From positions 1 to 51,019 of the forward strand of contig DF237565.1 of NCBI GenBank assembly GCA_000708835.1: 51,019 nucleotides of DNA. The letters run 5' to 3'. The notes beneath the pieces were generated by a model. The model made no database searches, had not been told where the DNA came from, and was given only the letters and a program-made list of their open reading frames with translations. Position numbers and translations under genes: made by a program. Positions 36,301 to 46,876 of this stretch are shown here, piece by piece. The DNA is from Klebsormidium nitens. Its lineage: Eukaryota; Streptophyta; Klebsormidiophyceae; Klebsormidiales; Klebsormidiaceae. The number at the start of each line of letters is the position of its first letter. The first letter of the stretch is position 1.

Positions 36301-39300
36301 GTCCAACGCTGCATCAATACAACAACGGGCTCACGTCAAGTCTGCACGGTTTCCGGATCCGCTGAATACCGTGGAACAAGAAAGCGCGGTTCTTTGGTTT
36401 CAAGAAGTAGTATAAAGAATTCCTCCGCAACTAACAAGAGTGGAGCATTTGAACGACAATCCTTCCACATGACCTGCACAAGGCGGACTTGTACCAGATT
36501 CAGAAGTGGAATGCGGTTGCAATTTCGACCAGAAAGAGAGAGAGTCGACTTACAAGGGAGGTACTGCAGGGCCAGGCTGACGAGAATGTTGAAAATGAAG
36601 TAGAAGCCAATGAGCGTAGCAAAGCCGACCCTGTAGAACACAACGTCAATGTCAGTGAGACTGAGACCATTTCAACCATTCCGCAGGATTGTAAGAAGCC
36701 AACGCCGTCGTGCTTGCTCCAAGGCGGCATCGCCTCTTGGTGTTTGACAAATTTGATTCTGGATCCAAGATCCATCCTTTTTCTCGTTTCAAATTCAGAT
36801 TTGCACTTGCACCAGATTTGCACTTGCAGTACTTAAGCTTTCAAGCGAGGGTCGTATACCAGTCAATGACATGGATCCGACGAGTGTCGTTAGTATCAAA
36901 GTCAGAAACCCAAACTATTGACCATTTGGTCTGAATGAACCCTTGACAAAGATGCCGTCCCCGCATCCTATTAGACAGTGAGAGCTCAACGTTTCTCAGC
37001 TGCTCTTCAGTAAAAACAAGTCAGGGGCACCCGTTACCGACACCAAGTGTTGACTCTAAGCCACGCACTTCCAAAACGGCGCTTTGATCACAACGAATAG
37101 ACCAGAGCCCTGAACACTGATCATTCTTGCAGAAACGCAAGAAGAAGCTGTGCGTGCGCACCAAATCCACCACTTGGCGGTGTGCAGGCCCCTCTGACGC
37201 AGAATTGCGAAGCCGAGAGTTTCGCTGGGATTCTGCGGGTTGGGTCTCTGCCAGCGGGGGGCGGTGAACTCGTTGACCGCGATCGCGTTCTGGGCGTAAG
37301 CCAGGGGACTGATCCAGTAGCCCCATACCCACCACGGCTTAATGTCGGCTGCACCAAGAACGACCGCGGGTTAGAACAAAGTCCTCGGGTTAAACCTGGG
37401 GTTAACATTCGGAGTAGGGCTCGCCTGTGCTGCAACCTGCTTGTTGCCAAGGGGCAAGAGTTCTTCATAAGTGGTCAAATAGGAACTTTGGCAGGTGTTC
37501 AGAAGGTCTGTGCATTTCTAGCTTCAAACGGGGAGTGTCGAAGTAGCATTATAATGCAAGCATGAGGGTGAAATAAAGAAACCAACGAGGCAGACACAGC
37601 GGCCAATCATGTTCTCAGCTATCTACTTATCCCGCATTTTCAGGGTCACTGGAGCATTCTTCAAAATCTTCAGACAAGCAACAATGTAGACCAAAGTTCG
37701 TCTACACCATGAATGGATAACATGGTCAAGCGCTCCCGGTGTGCTTCATAACCTCTGCTTCTCCTGTCACCAGTCTCAACTCAACACGAGATCTATTTGA
37801 AGCGCAACCCAGCACAAGTCATCGTGACGTCAGGCTACGAGCCCAATTTCCGGCGCACTCACGTTTGGACAGGATGAAGCCGCCGAGTAGAAAGATGACG
37901 AGGAGCGCGAAGGAGCCGCCAGTGTTTGCGATGACCATCTTGCGGCCGAGGGCCGCGATCAGGCGGAACAGCGCGAGCGCCATGCTGTGTACCAGCACCA
38001 TCAAAAACCAGTACGTGAAGAACCTGCGGGTTAAGAAGTTTTGGGTTTAGATGTCAAGAAACTTTTGGGTCTAGGCGGGGGGGCACCAGCTAAGGAACTG
38101 TTGCGGAGGCCGCAGAGCCAAATGACCATTTTGCGCCCCAGGCCGGAAGAGCGCGAGCGCCATGCTAGAACCAGGACTGTCAGGAACCAGTACGTGAAGA
38201 ACCTGCGGGGCGGAAGGAGTTTGACAACTGAGCGTGGGGCATCCGACCGCACTGACAACCGCAAAGCATAGAGAGATGCAATATCCTCCAATAATTGAAA
38301 ATGTGCACTGCAAAACGACTCAAAAGGACGACGTCGAGCCCATCGAACAGAAGTGGAGAGCTTATCAGACAGGAGTGGCGAGGGGTTAGATTTGCTTTTT
38401 TTTTGGTTCGCTAGTTTTGAGCCACCGGAACAAAACGGCTTCTTGCTGTTGCTCAAGTCGCCTATGGTCTGAGTTGTTGAGAAGAGCACGTGATGACGCA
38501 TGTAGAAGGTCTCGGGCCACTTGAGCGAGTCAGCGTCCGGGGCGAGACTCTTCGAGGAAGCCGAATGCGGCGATGCAACGGAGGGGGTAGATTGCTTCTT
38601 TTCAATCAGACAGCGAAGCCGTAGGACCGTGCATGTAGCAGTAGAGCGAACACGACAAACGCATTTTCGTCCAGTCGCAGAATACTTTGCACGACTAGCT
38701 AGCCTCTCGAAAGGAGGCCTTGAGTTGAGAACTGAAAAGGGAGAACTTGGCAGTCTGCCTCACCTGTCCGCCTGAGGGGCAAGCCCAACCACCTGCAAGG
38801 GGAAAAGCAAAGCAACATCAAATCATGCGCTTCAAACTGCCAGCATATGCCTTATCTACTCGCTGTACGGAAACAAGTACTACAACGAGTCAAAGAACGC
38901 TCGATGAACGCAGGTTTTGGGCTACGTAAGAAAGCCCGTGATGTGCGTGATATGCGAACACCCTATCCCTCAACCCTAACTGACGCACGTAGAAGGCAGC
39001 CCAGAGGTGCTTTCGTGTCTCGAAGTAAGTAGTCTGAAGATCGACTCACTCTCCAAATCAAGCCTTCTCATAAATAGCAATCTCTTGGCCCGCCTCTTCC
39101 ACGCCCCTTACGACTCGATTTACAACAAGGAAAAGCGCGCTGCACACCGCAGCTTCGCAAGCAAAATGACGTCAGCATGACGATCCGGTGCACTCACGTA
39201 GTAGACAATGACTGTCCAGATGGTGGCTTCCGCAAACGAGTACGGTATGCGGAGTACCGCCGTCGGCAGATTGAGCGCCCAGCCCGTGTAGAACAGATTG

Positions 39301-42300
39301 TCGCGCTGTCGGTAAAATACCGGCAGGCGGCCGACCTGGAACCGCAAGGGCGACACTTTTTCAATAGCAAGAATTGCTCGCACCAGTGCTCTTTAGGCCC
39401 AAGAGCTGGAAGCAAGTGTCAGACGGAGTTCTAAAGCACGTATCCTGGGAATGAATAGGTGGAAAAAGGCGCTCCGTACAATCCTGCAAAAATGTATCCT
39501 TACGAAGGCAACTTTTAACAAAATGAGATGATGCATATTATGCGGCTCAAGACAAGAAGCAGACGGGACCTCGTAAAGGACCGGCACAAGAAACCCGAGG
39601 TTTGGTGAAGTCCCCTTCTTATCGCTCTGATCCAGAGAACTTGGCCGCTTCACCTGACTTCAGATTCGGACTTCCGCAAAACAGTAAGCCAAGCCTTCGG
39701 TGACCCAAGCCTAATTCCAAAACGTCTAACTTTCCTTGACCATACAGGGCTGGACTGGATCATTCAGCCAGGCTTTAAAAAACGACTTGATTCGCGTACG
39801 CACCGTGATAGCGAGCTCGGAGAATCCGTTGAAGAGCATGTGTATGAGCGAAAAGAAGAGGACGCCCAGGTAGATGGGTCCGTCCTGCAAGTTCACGCCC
39901 AGCGTCGTGCGGAAGAAGAGCGTCGCTGTGATGAACGCCACGATGCCGCACTGCGCGCCGCAAGAGAGACCGGTTATGTTACCATTAGGGTCTTCGTTAT
40001 CTTTCTCTAGACTTTAAAAGAGTCTATCAGACTGCGCGTTCCGGAGGTTGCACCCTGCAGAGAGAATCCTCTGAATTGGAGAGACTGTGCGCTTTGTAAA
40101 GCGCACCCGCAGAAGAATCATCATCTACGCGGATTCCTGGTGATGATGGTCGGGGATTGGACGAAGGACAAGTAGCCAACAGAGTCAAAGCCCTCATGCA
40201 GACTAGAATCCATGAGAAAGCTGCTGCGTTTCGCTAGCCCTGAGAAGGCACCGACAGCCGCCACCAAGCAGCAAACTTATATGGCTTTACGTTCCAACTC
40301 AGATCACCTATTCCCACGGCTTACCTGCACGGTCCGGAAGGTGTAGAGGAATCGGTTCCGCTTCATCAGGATGAGTTCGCGCCTGAGAAGTGCTCGGAAC
40401 ATTGCCCACCGGTTGAGCGCGTACTTTTCCTTGGGGAGTGCCAAAGGTTTGGCAGGTTGCACCGGTTGAGACAGATCCTCCCGGATCTCCTGGCCCCACC
40501 GGCTCTCCTTGAACGCCGCCGCGAAGGCGGACACCGGAACGAAGCGGTACGGCTCGCGGCGGTTCCAGTATTGCTGCGGATGAAACCGGGTGGATGCGTT
40601 AAGGAACACACGCAACTGCTTCCAGAGAACACAACTGCTTCGAGAATGAGACGGTGGTAAACGCCAATCTGTCAGAAGTTTCAAAGGTAAAAGAATATGA
40701 TCAACTTTACCGTTCGCTTTCTGCAATATGTCAGCTCCGTTCTGAACACTGGAGAATGAGGCTGCGACTGGTCCATACTCCACGGCGTTTCGTTTACGAC
40801 ATCATATGTGTGAAAGCAAGACAGCAAATCAGAGCCGCACGTCATTCATTAGCGTCGAAATCAACACGACCGCCGGCTCCTTCAAGTAAGTGCCGTTCTT
40901 AGCAAGGATCTCAAGGCACCTCCACGGTAAGAAAACCATGGGCAGTCCTGAGAACGCCAAGATCTCAAGGCACCTCTACGGTAAGAGAACCATGGGCAAT
41001 CTTGCGAACGCCGAAGTGAGGATCTGAAAAGATAAAAAGGGAATGAACGCGTACCGCTTGATCCTTCTTGGAGGTGACCTCCTGCAAGAAGTCGGCGATG
41101 CCCTTCCTCTCAGGGGGCGTGAAGCCCAGCGACTCGAAGAAGCTGAGAACCTCAGTCACCGGACCGTGGAACACCTGACGACAAACAGAGAGATCCCTAT
41201 GAACAATTGAAATGCGTTCTGGACAAGAACTGGAAAGTTCCTTTTTGGATTGTGGCCCTGAACAACGCAACCGATATGAAACGAATACTGCTTTGCAATG
41301 TTTCGGAACCTCCACACTTGTTTGAGAGGTGGCCCCTGAAACTTTGCCCCAGTATGATGCAAATCAGCAAAACCATCCGACCAGCGAAAGGGCTTCTGAG
41401 CCAAAAATCAGCGGTTACAACGTAGGAGGGAGGAGAGTGTACCCACCACGTAGCCTTCGCTCAGCAGCAGGACGTCGTCAAAGAGGTCGAATGCCTCGGG
41501 TGCTGGCTGCAGAAGGGCCATCAGAACAGTGCCCTGTAGAAAAGAGAAAGCCCAACTGTTAATCCCGACGTCTTCGAGGGACGCCAAAGACATACGGCCT
41601 TGTTCGCTCAAGGATAAAAGCCCAGAAAACATAGCTGGTTGCGGCTGACGGGTCCGTGGGCCCCTTTTTCCGTGGGCCCCTTTTTGTCTCCATTCTCTCA
41701 AGGCTCACTTCGAAAAACTAGAACCCCTGTGCTACCAGCACAATCGAACTCTCAGAAAGCAACGTGCCATTCATGAAGAGTTACGTACCTCCATGAGGTG
41801 GGTCCAGTTTCTGACCGCCTTCACAATCTGGAAGGTAGTGGAGCTGTCCAGCCCGGTCGAGATCTCGTCCATGAACAGCGCTGCAGATGGCATAAAGACG
41901 TTCCGGTATCGTTCTGCTGGATTGGCTCTGCTCTCAGTTCTCCGAAGACAATTCCCCCGGTTTTTGAAGGCTCTCACAGCTAGCCGACAAAGTCTTCTCA
42001 AAGATGCCCATGTCTTTCCGCGACTCCAGCCAAGAATAATACACCCACGTTCTTCCACTACCTGCTCCTTTCAAACCCGACGTGTATCCGTCGAAGAACA
42101 ACCAGCTGCTCCTTATTCTCTAATATATGGCCGCTTTGAGTGCACTTTGTTGAAGCGTTTCTTCAGGGCAGATAGGCGAGGGCAGATAGGCGAATACAAG
42201 AAAGGATGAAGCTTAACCTTATAAGGCCATGGTTCGACCTGATCTCACCTTTCTTGGGGCCAACAATCATCTCCCCCGTCGTGACACGCTTCTTCTGCCC

Positions 42301-45300
42301 GCCCGAAATACCGCGCATCATCTAGTGAGAAAAAAAGTTGCGCCGCTTTCAGAAAAGAATTACACCGCTGCACTTGCTGAGAGAAGCCTAAGGAAACAGC
42401 ATTACCATCGTTGATGGCGGAGCAATGTCAATACGAATGCAAAGATGTGTAAGCTGAAAGTGTCGCTGTCGATAAGTCTTGTCGTCTTGAAGTTTCTTTC
42501 CTAATAAACGAAACCTTCGTGCAGGCATACGGACAATGTCTGAAAGCAAACAGAGTCCAGCCTGTTTGCAGTCCCGCTTCTGGTGGAGTATTTCCGACGG
42601 ACTCAAATCAGGCTCACCTCATTGCCGATGACAGTATCTGCGGCATAGTCCAGGCCCAGAACTCGAAGAATGTACTCAGTCCCCACGTTCCGCTGCTTGT
42701 CAGGCAGTGTCGAGGCCTGCACGACGCAGATAGCTTCCAGATTGCAAAATGCTTCGAGACGGATGTTACCATATCAAACAGTATCTGTCTCAGGAATCAG
42801 TGCCGTTCTTCCGAGTCAGAGCATCCGTCTGGAAGGCGCTAGCGCCTTTCATAATGCACTCTCACAATGGACTTCAGTAGTGCAAAGTCCTCACCACACG
42901 CAAGCCCTGCCTAGGACGCCAGACCAATCTAGAATGAAAAGAATCTATTTTTTGAATTTGCAATATACGTTCTTGATATATTGTCAAAGTGGTCTTACCT
43001 TGACAAAGGCGTCGATGTCTGGGTCGGGCGCAATCTTCTGGGACTGCTCCCTTTTAGTCAACTCGTCAATCATTTCTGCGCGAGTCATGAGCACCGTTCA
43101 GCTTAGGGATCTCAAAAAAGTTTCACCTTACATAGCCTTTCCAAACGAAGTGAGTACCAACTGAGAGTGGGTGCTTGAAGGTTCGGAGTCTTCTCCTTCA
43201 GACAACGAAAAGCAGTCCTCTCTCAACCGAAACGTCGTCAATCAGAGCAACGCAATTCAAGTGGTTAGCAAACGCAGCGCAGGAGTTCTCACCCGTCTTG
43301 TATCCAGGCCCCTGCACTCGGGTGGCGAAGTCGAACGTCTCTCGGACAGTCAGCTCCCCGGTGTGGACGTCGCTCTGGCTGATGTAAGCGCTGACGCGCC
43401 GCGGTTCGAACTCGTGGATGTCGACACCGTTGTACGTAATCTTGCCCGTCACGATCAGGTCGCTCGCAGCCTTCCCGGCCAGGGTCAGGAGAAGGGTCGT
43501 CTTTCCGGAGCCGGGAGGGCCCAGCAGCAGGGTCATCCTCCCCTGAAGGAAGAAATCAAAATCAACTTCGTTCCTTGTCTTCGTTACTTCGAATACTTTG
43601 GCGAGATAAGCCGTATGCTGATCAACAAAGGACGTTTCCTGCACAAAGTGCCTTCGGACTACCTACCCAACGCAATAATGAGCATGTTTGCGAAACACTG
43701 TCAAATGAACCTAGTTTTGAAGAGGTGCAAAAGTGCTGTCGGTAGGGATGCCTTACCGGCTTCAGGCGTCCATTGACGTCCCTCAGGATGGGGAAATCCC
43801 GCTTGTTGCTCTTCAGCAAGCCCAGCCGTTGCAGAGGCATCTGAAAACAACAAGGCGGGTGTTCGTGGAAAGACACAACTTGCTTGCGGTTTGGAGCCCA
43901 AGGAAACACAACATAACCCCGTTGTAAGTATCCTCTTCCACTTCCAAAGGAGGAGGTTTGCCTTCTCTAGGGTACAAAATCCAGCATACAATCCCTCCAA
44001 GGATGTGTCTCCGAGTAAAAACGAGAAAGCAATCAGAACAGCAGTATCGAAACGAGAAGGAATCGTTTCAATCGGGCCATAGTCATTACCACGGTGCGCA
44101 TTCAAAATCTCGAGGGCGCAGTGTTTGAACCTGATTCAGTACCCCAACGGCACGGCACTCCACTCAACTAGCTTCCAATTCGAAAGCTTAACAACGCTGG
44201 CACAACACTTCAAAGCAACTCACTTGAATAAGGTTGAGGGCTGCGTTGGTAAGACTTGGCAAAGCGCGGCTTCCGACATACACCTTAGCGGAGATGTTGA
44301 GGTCTTCGTATCGAACTTCGACAGTGGGAAGCTGAATCCCAACCCTGTGTCAACAGTACAAGGGCGTTCAGTGAAGGGGTCAGCTGAAGCTAGGTAGCCT
44401 TTACGCAGCTTCTCCCAGGTCAGAGAAGGCAATTTCATCTAAAGAGAACTTGCCACAAGGATGTTGAGAGGATCACAAAACGGCTCAACGGGCAACAGGA
44501 ATTTGTGGTTTCCTAAACTCGATGCCAATACCCAGGACCGGTTGACGCTCATAGGTAGCAACTCAACTACTAGTGCTGGCAATGGCTCAGACAACTGCCC
44601 AGAAAATTTGATGCTGACTCTGGGCAGATCAAGAAAGAGTGGAATGCAAAAGAGGATTGATTTAAAAAGGAGATACTTTGCAGCTAATGGGAAACATGGC
44701 TTGCCTGTCTATTCTCTCCCTCAGCTTTCGCAGAAACTTCTCATTGTCCTGGTCGGTTGTCTGCAGCGCTTTGTCCACAATCGCACGATGCTCATCAGGA
44801 TTCAGGTGGGAGATGTCGATCTGGCCCAACTTACTGGTCTGCTGAAGGTAGTCATGGAATCTGGCAGGGAACAAGGAAAGTGAAGCTTGTAGATCTAAAT
44901 CTACCACTTGTTGTACAGCGTGTTCTTCAACGTCTTTGGAAGTCTGCAGCAGTTGGCACGGTAAAAGTAACAGCTTAACTGGCATTAGTGGATTATTGGC
45001 AGGCCTTATATGTGCTTGCTTGCAAAAGCAATGTCTCTGGTACAAAAGTAAGTGGTATATTGACTCCCTATTTGCATGCCAGCTCAGCCTTTTTGATGTT
45101 TAGAAATGTCAGCAAAAAGCACATCAAGCCTCTATGAACAGCGTTTGAGCAGTCTCCTGATCGACTAATCAGGTGAGCTCGCGCTTATGCGAGCTGTCAG
45201 AAGTGAAGTCGTAAGTGCAAGTTTGAAACCTTTGGGCATCATGTCCCTAAGTCAGTCTGTGTCACTCCATGCACGAATGAGCGTTGTACATACAAAACCT

Positions 45301-45861
45301 TGCAACACAGAACTTCAATAAAGTGTCCAGTGGGATGATAAGGGCTTCATAACTCGACACAGACACCTTATAGTAGCAGTACTTGTGTATGCAAGTCAAG
45401 CTGCAAGTCAAAATTTGACAGTGGCTGCAATAGATCACATGCAGCTGCTGGTCTCCAGCCAACATGCATGCTGGCCATGCATCATCTGAGGACGAATAAC
45501 ACTACCATAGAGCAAGCAGCACCACTAAGAAGCAAACAACAAGCCAGATTGAGCCTTTTCAGCTGCAAGATTTGCACGGTGGTCGCAGCAGCTCAACAAC
45601 AGCTTCAGAGCACCACCACCATGTGTGAAAGCAGAAAGCCAACGTAAAACCTCCAGCTTTCTTGACAATGTGCTTCAGGGGGCCTTCAGCGCACCTCTCA
45701 TCTTTCGGCACGGTGGCAAGTCTCATGCGATCCCTCCCTGACAAATTTTCCAGGGCAGCCTCTTGCAAAGCCTCCTCGTCGATCCTGCTCCTTGAGGGCC
45801 CTGACTCCTGGAAGCTGAAACTCTGCCTCGGCAGGCCTTCCCCAAGGTCGGCCGCCGCCAT
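27312..45861 (-). CDS. PDR-type full-size ABCG transporter (1533 aa, 34 coding exons)
   Basis: Exons: 45861-45695, 44860-44705, 44344-44224, 43840-43757, 43542-43293, 43075-42999, 42716-42618, 42321-42249, 41880-41789, 41533-41447, 41174-41055, 40573-40325, 39950-39804, 39335-39198, 38792-38764, 38023-37863, 37348-37162, 36630-36554, 36308-36192, 35685-35602, 35189-35109, 34740-34618, 34285-34170, 33750-33603, 33225-33044, 32518-32350, 31793-31588, 31114-30981, 30411-30184, 29807-29636, 29303-29216, 28735-28565, 27775-27737, 27541-27312. Frame is kept throughout (4602 nt). The order is NBD1-TMD1-NBD2-TMD2. NBD1 has Walker A GPPGSGKT (184-191), signature ISGGQ (323-327) and Walker B LFMDE (344-348). 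NBD2 has Walker A GVSGAGKT (976-983), signature LSVEQ (1083-1087) and Walker B IIFMDE (1103-1108). Conserved PDR segments follow ([31 protein letters not shown]). It is probably a plasma-membrane exporter of hormones, lipids or secondary compounds; the substrate is not predictable. The linker (~771-945) is longer than usual. Intron 2 is GC-AG. Confidence 0.97.
27990..28610. repeat. ~105-bp tandem array (about six copies) built on the exon 32 / intron boundary
   Basis: The true 3' end of exon 32 reads, on the plus strand, GGCTTACTGCGCGGCCGCGG near 28559. Related segments recur near 28461, 28355, 28247, 28134 and 28034, at spacings of about 98-112 bp, each with related flanks (…GAGGCGTG… before and GCGGCAGAGGAAGCC-like after). 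Copies become more divergent toward the left. On the minus strand the copies near 28461 and 28355 keep a CGCA|GTAAGCC donor and the one near 28134 has GTGAGC. The array lies in the intron downstream of exon 32. Confidence 0.8.
30484..30587 (-). pseudogene. Decayed copy of the 5' part of PDR exon 29
   Basis: About 100 bp closely resemble 30307-30430, the beginning of exon 29 with its acceptor. On the minus strand it begins after a CTGTCCAG acceptor and encodes [18 protein letters not shown] in the same phase as the real exon ([18 protein letters not shown]). It then hits an in-frame TAG at 30495-30493, where the true exon has a Tyr codon. It lies upstream of the real exon in the same intron. 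Splicing to it would truncate the protein. Confidence 0.85.
30643..30745 (-). pseudogene. Older, more diverged copy of the 5' part of PDR exon 29
   Basis: The minus-strand reading [19 protein letters not shown] matches the spacing of [20 protein letters not shown] in exon 29 and of the nearer copy at 30484-30587. With the real exon this gives three tandem copies showing increasing decay with distance from the functional exon. Confidence 0.65.
31429..31498. repeat. 35-bp tandem duplication in PDR intron
   Basis: Two adjacent copies of a unit of about 35 bp starting GATGCTCCCAGACAA and ending CACTTCTAGT, in the intron between exons 27 and 28. Confidence 0.8.
32214..32277 (-). pseudogene. Decayed copy of the 3' end of PDR exon 26 (Walker B region)
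   Basis: The plus-strand segment CACCTGACG, a few small deletions, then GCCACCAGCTTGACGGCGAT parallels 32347-32417, which encodes the Walker B end of NBD2 with its splice donor. It sits in the intron just downstream, in gene direction, of exon 26. Small deletions make it non-coding. Confidence 0.75.
32899..32972 (-). pseudogene. In-frame degenerate copy of the 3' part of PDR exon 25
   Basis: The minus-strand frame continuing from exon 25 stays open through the donor and encodes [21 protein letters not shown], the counterpart of [20 protein letters not shown] at the end of exon 25, 144 bp away. The copy is 3 nt longer and in frame but lacks a clear donor (GTCATG). It is in the intron downstream of exon 25. 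Confidence 0.7.
35109..36308 (-). other. Linker exon cassette: symmetric exons 19-21 (with 22 adjacent)
   Basis: Exons 19 (36308-36192), 20 (35685-35602) and 21 (35189-35109), together with exon 22 (34740-34618), are all phase 1-1 and multiples of three (117, 84, 81 and 123 nt). They encode an acidic, Gly/Ala/Pro-rich inter-domain linker between TMD1 and NBD2. Exons 20 and 21 both begin with a (D/E)GDVE motif, suggesting an old exon duplication. Any of the four could be skipped without changing frame. Confidence 0.7.
35953..36038. repeat. 43-bp tandem duplication in PDR intron
   Basis: Two copies of a 43-bp unit containing CTGCTCACATCCTAG(G/A)AGATGACA lie between exons 19 and 20. Each copy includes a CTCAC, i.e. 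GTGAG on the gene strand, a potential donor. Confidence 0.8.
36796..36828. repeat. 17-bp tandem duplication in PDR intron
   Basis: CAGATTTGCACTTGCA occurs twice with a 17-bp period, in the intron between exons 17 and 18. Confidence 0.85.
38119..38209 (-). pseudogene. Decayed copy of the 5' part of PDR exon 16, acceptor retained
   Basis: The segment matches 37929-38030, the start of exon 16 that encodes [19 protein letters not shown]. It keeps an identical acceptor context (CCGCAG|GTTCTTCACGTACTGG) but has a ~12-nt deletion and a 1-nt deletion that shift the frame. It lies between the 29-nt exon 15 and the true exon 16, so it competes for the same upstream donor. Confidence 0.85.
40907..41014. 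repeat. 54-bp tandem duplication in PDR intron
   Basis: Two adjacent 54-bp copies starting GATCTCAAGGCACCTC(C/T)ACG, nearly identical, lie between exons 11 and 12. They do not resemble either flanking exon. Confidence 0.85.
41653..41685. repeat. 16-bp tandem duplication in PDR intron
   Basis: TCCGTGGGCCCCTTTT is repeated twice head to tail in the intron between exons 9 and 10. Confidence 0.9.
44699..44704 (-). other. GC-type 5' splice site (GCAAGC) in the PDR gene
   Basis: Exon 2 ends ...GAGAGAATAGACAG and the intron starts GCAAGC. Joining to the next acceptor (GACACAG) gives [15 protein letters not shown], the conserved PDR sequence, so this GC donor is required by both frame and homology. 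The hexamer is identical to the GC donor in the Tudor/SAND-like gene. Confidence 0.85.
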
Positions 45862-46876
45862 GGTGAGACGAGCTCAAGCTCAATGCACTGCTGTGAGGTT
45901 GCCTGCCGCCTGCTCGCGACAATGGCCGTGCAGATTCAAATGGTGGTGTGCCTGTTTTACGGACTACACCATCAACCTATTCAAGTGTTGACCACTCCAC
46001 CTATCTGATCAGAGAATGATCCAGAATGCAGCTGAATCCTAATCACCAAGAGCTGGTTCCTTCTTGAAGAACTCAAAGCACTCCAGCCCTGCTCTTGTCG
46101 AAGAGTGACTGCCACAATGTGCTGATGGGAAGTGGGCGTGAGCAATCTTGCCTCCTCGATTCTGTGGCTTCGAAGCGTCTAGGCTCTACAGTATGTATTC
46201 ATTGCCTTTCTTTGTGGGCGAGACACGGAGGCGACCACCTTTTGACCTTTGGCATAATCCTCTCCACAAGCCGCCCACATATGATTACGAGCCTTCGCGC
46301 TCTTCAGCTTTGCTGATCTCAGGGCGGTCGTCAGCAGAGTCCAGCTGTAACGCTGTGGGCGCAGCATTTCCATCTTGCATACGACGTAGCCTGGCCTATG
46401 CCTGACACGTGGTGAGTCGAGGTTGCAGACCAACTGTGTTTGCGGATTCTCCTTGATTCTGTTGGGTCTTCTCGACGAATCAGAGACCTAGAAGGTAGTC
46501 ACATGGTACTGTGTAGACTCTCGAGCTTCGCAGCCCGTCCGAATTTTGGAAGGGTTGTAGATTACCGTCCGATAAGCTAACTGAGCAGTCGTTTTGCTCG
46601 GGCCAAATCGATGCATACCTAAATTTAGGACCTACCGTACCTATGCCAATGCCATACTTCTACCATAGGTACTCCTATTTACCATAGGCCAGGCCCACAG
46701 TATCGCAAGCTAGATCGAGGGGCTCACTTCACATTTACAAATGTAGCTGGGCGTTCCATGAAAAGGCCAGCTCTAAGGAAAAGCGCGAGGGGAGAGGGTG
46801 AGCTAGAATGTGAATGTAGAGAAGATACAAAATAGGCTTTGGCATTTGAAGGATTGATCCTGCATTAATAAGGCGC
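45862..46876. promoter_or_regulatory. Divergent intergenic region between PDR transporter and HAD gene
   Basis: About 1 kb lies between the PDR start codon (minus) and the HAD start codon (plus), so it should hold both promoters and leaders. It contains a perfect 12-bp palindrome CCTAAATTTAGG at 46618-46629. Two direct copies of TACCATAGG (46661-46669 and 46680-46688) sit near related CCTACCGTACCTATG sequence, a cluster of short repeats that could be binding sites. No coding exon is supported. Confidence 0.45.
46618..46688. repeat. Palindrome plus direct repeats in the HAD/PDR divergent region
   Basis: The block holds a perfect 12-bp palindrome (CCTAAATTTAGG) followed within 70 bp by two exact TACCATAGG direct repeats 19 bp apart and looser variants between them. 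It lies about 190-260 bp upstream of the HAD start codon, a typical position for regulatory sites. Confidence 0.6.

Noticed and set aside
45565-45694. Extension of PDR exon 1 through the KHIVKKAGG reading
   Set aside because: Only the GTGCGC donor at 45694 gives the correct phase to the next acceptor and yields the expected PDR N-terminus. The extension is intronic reading.
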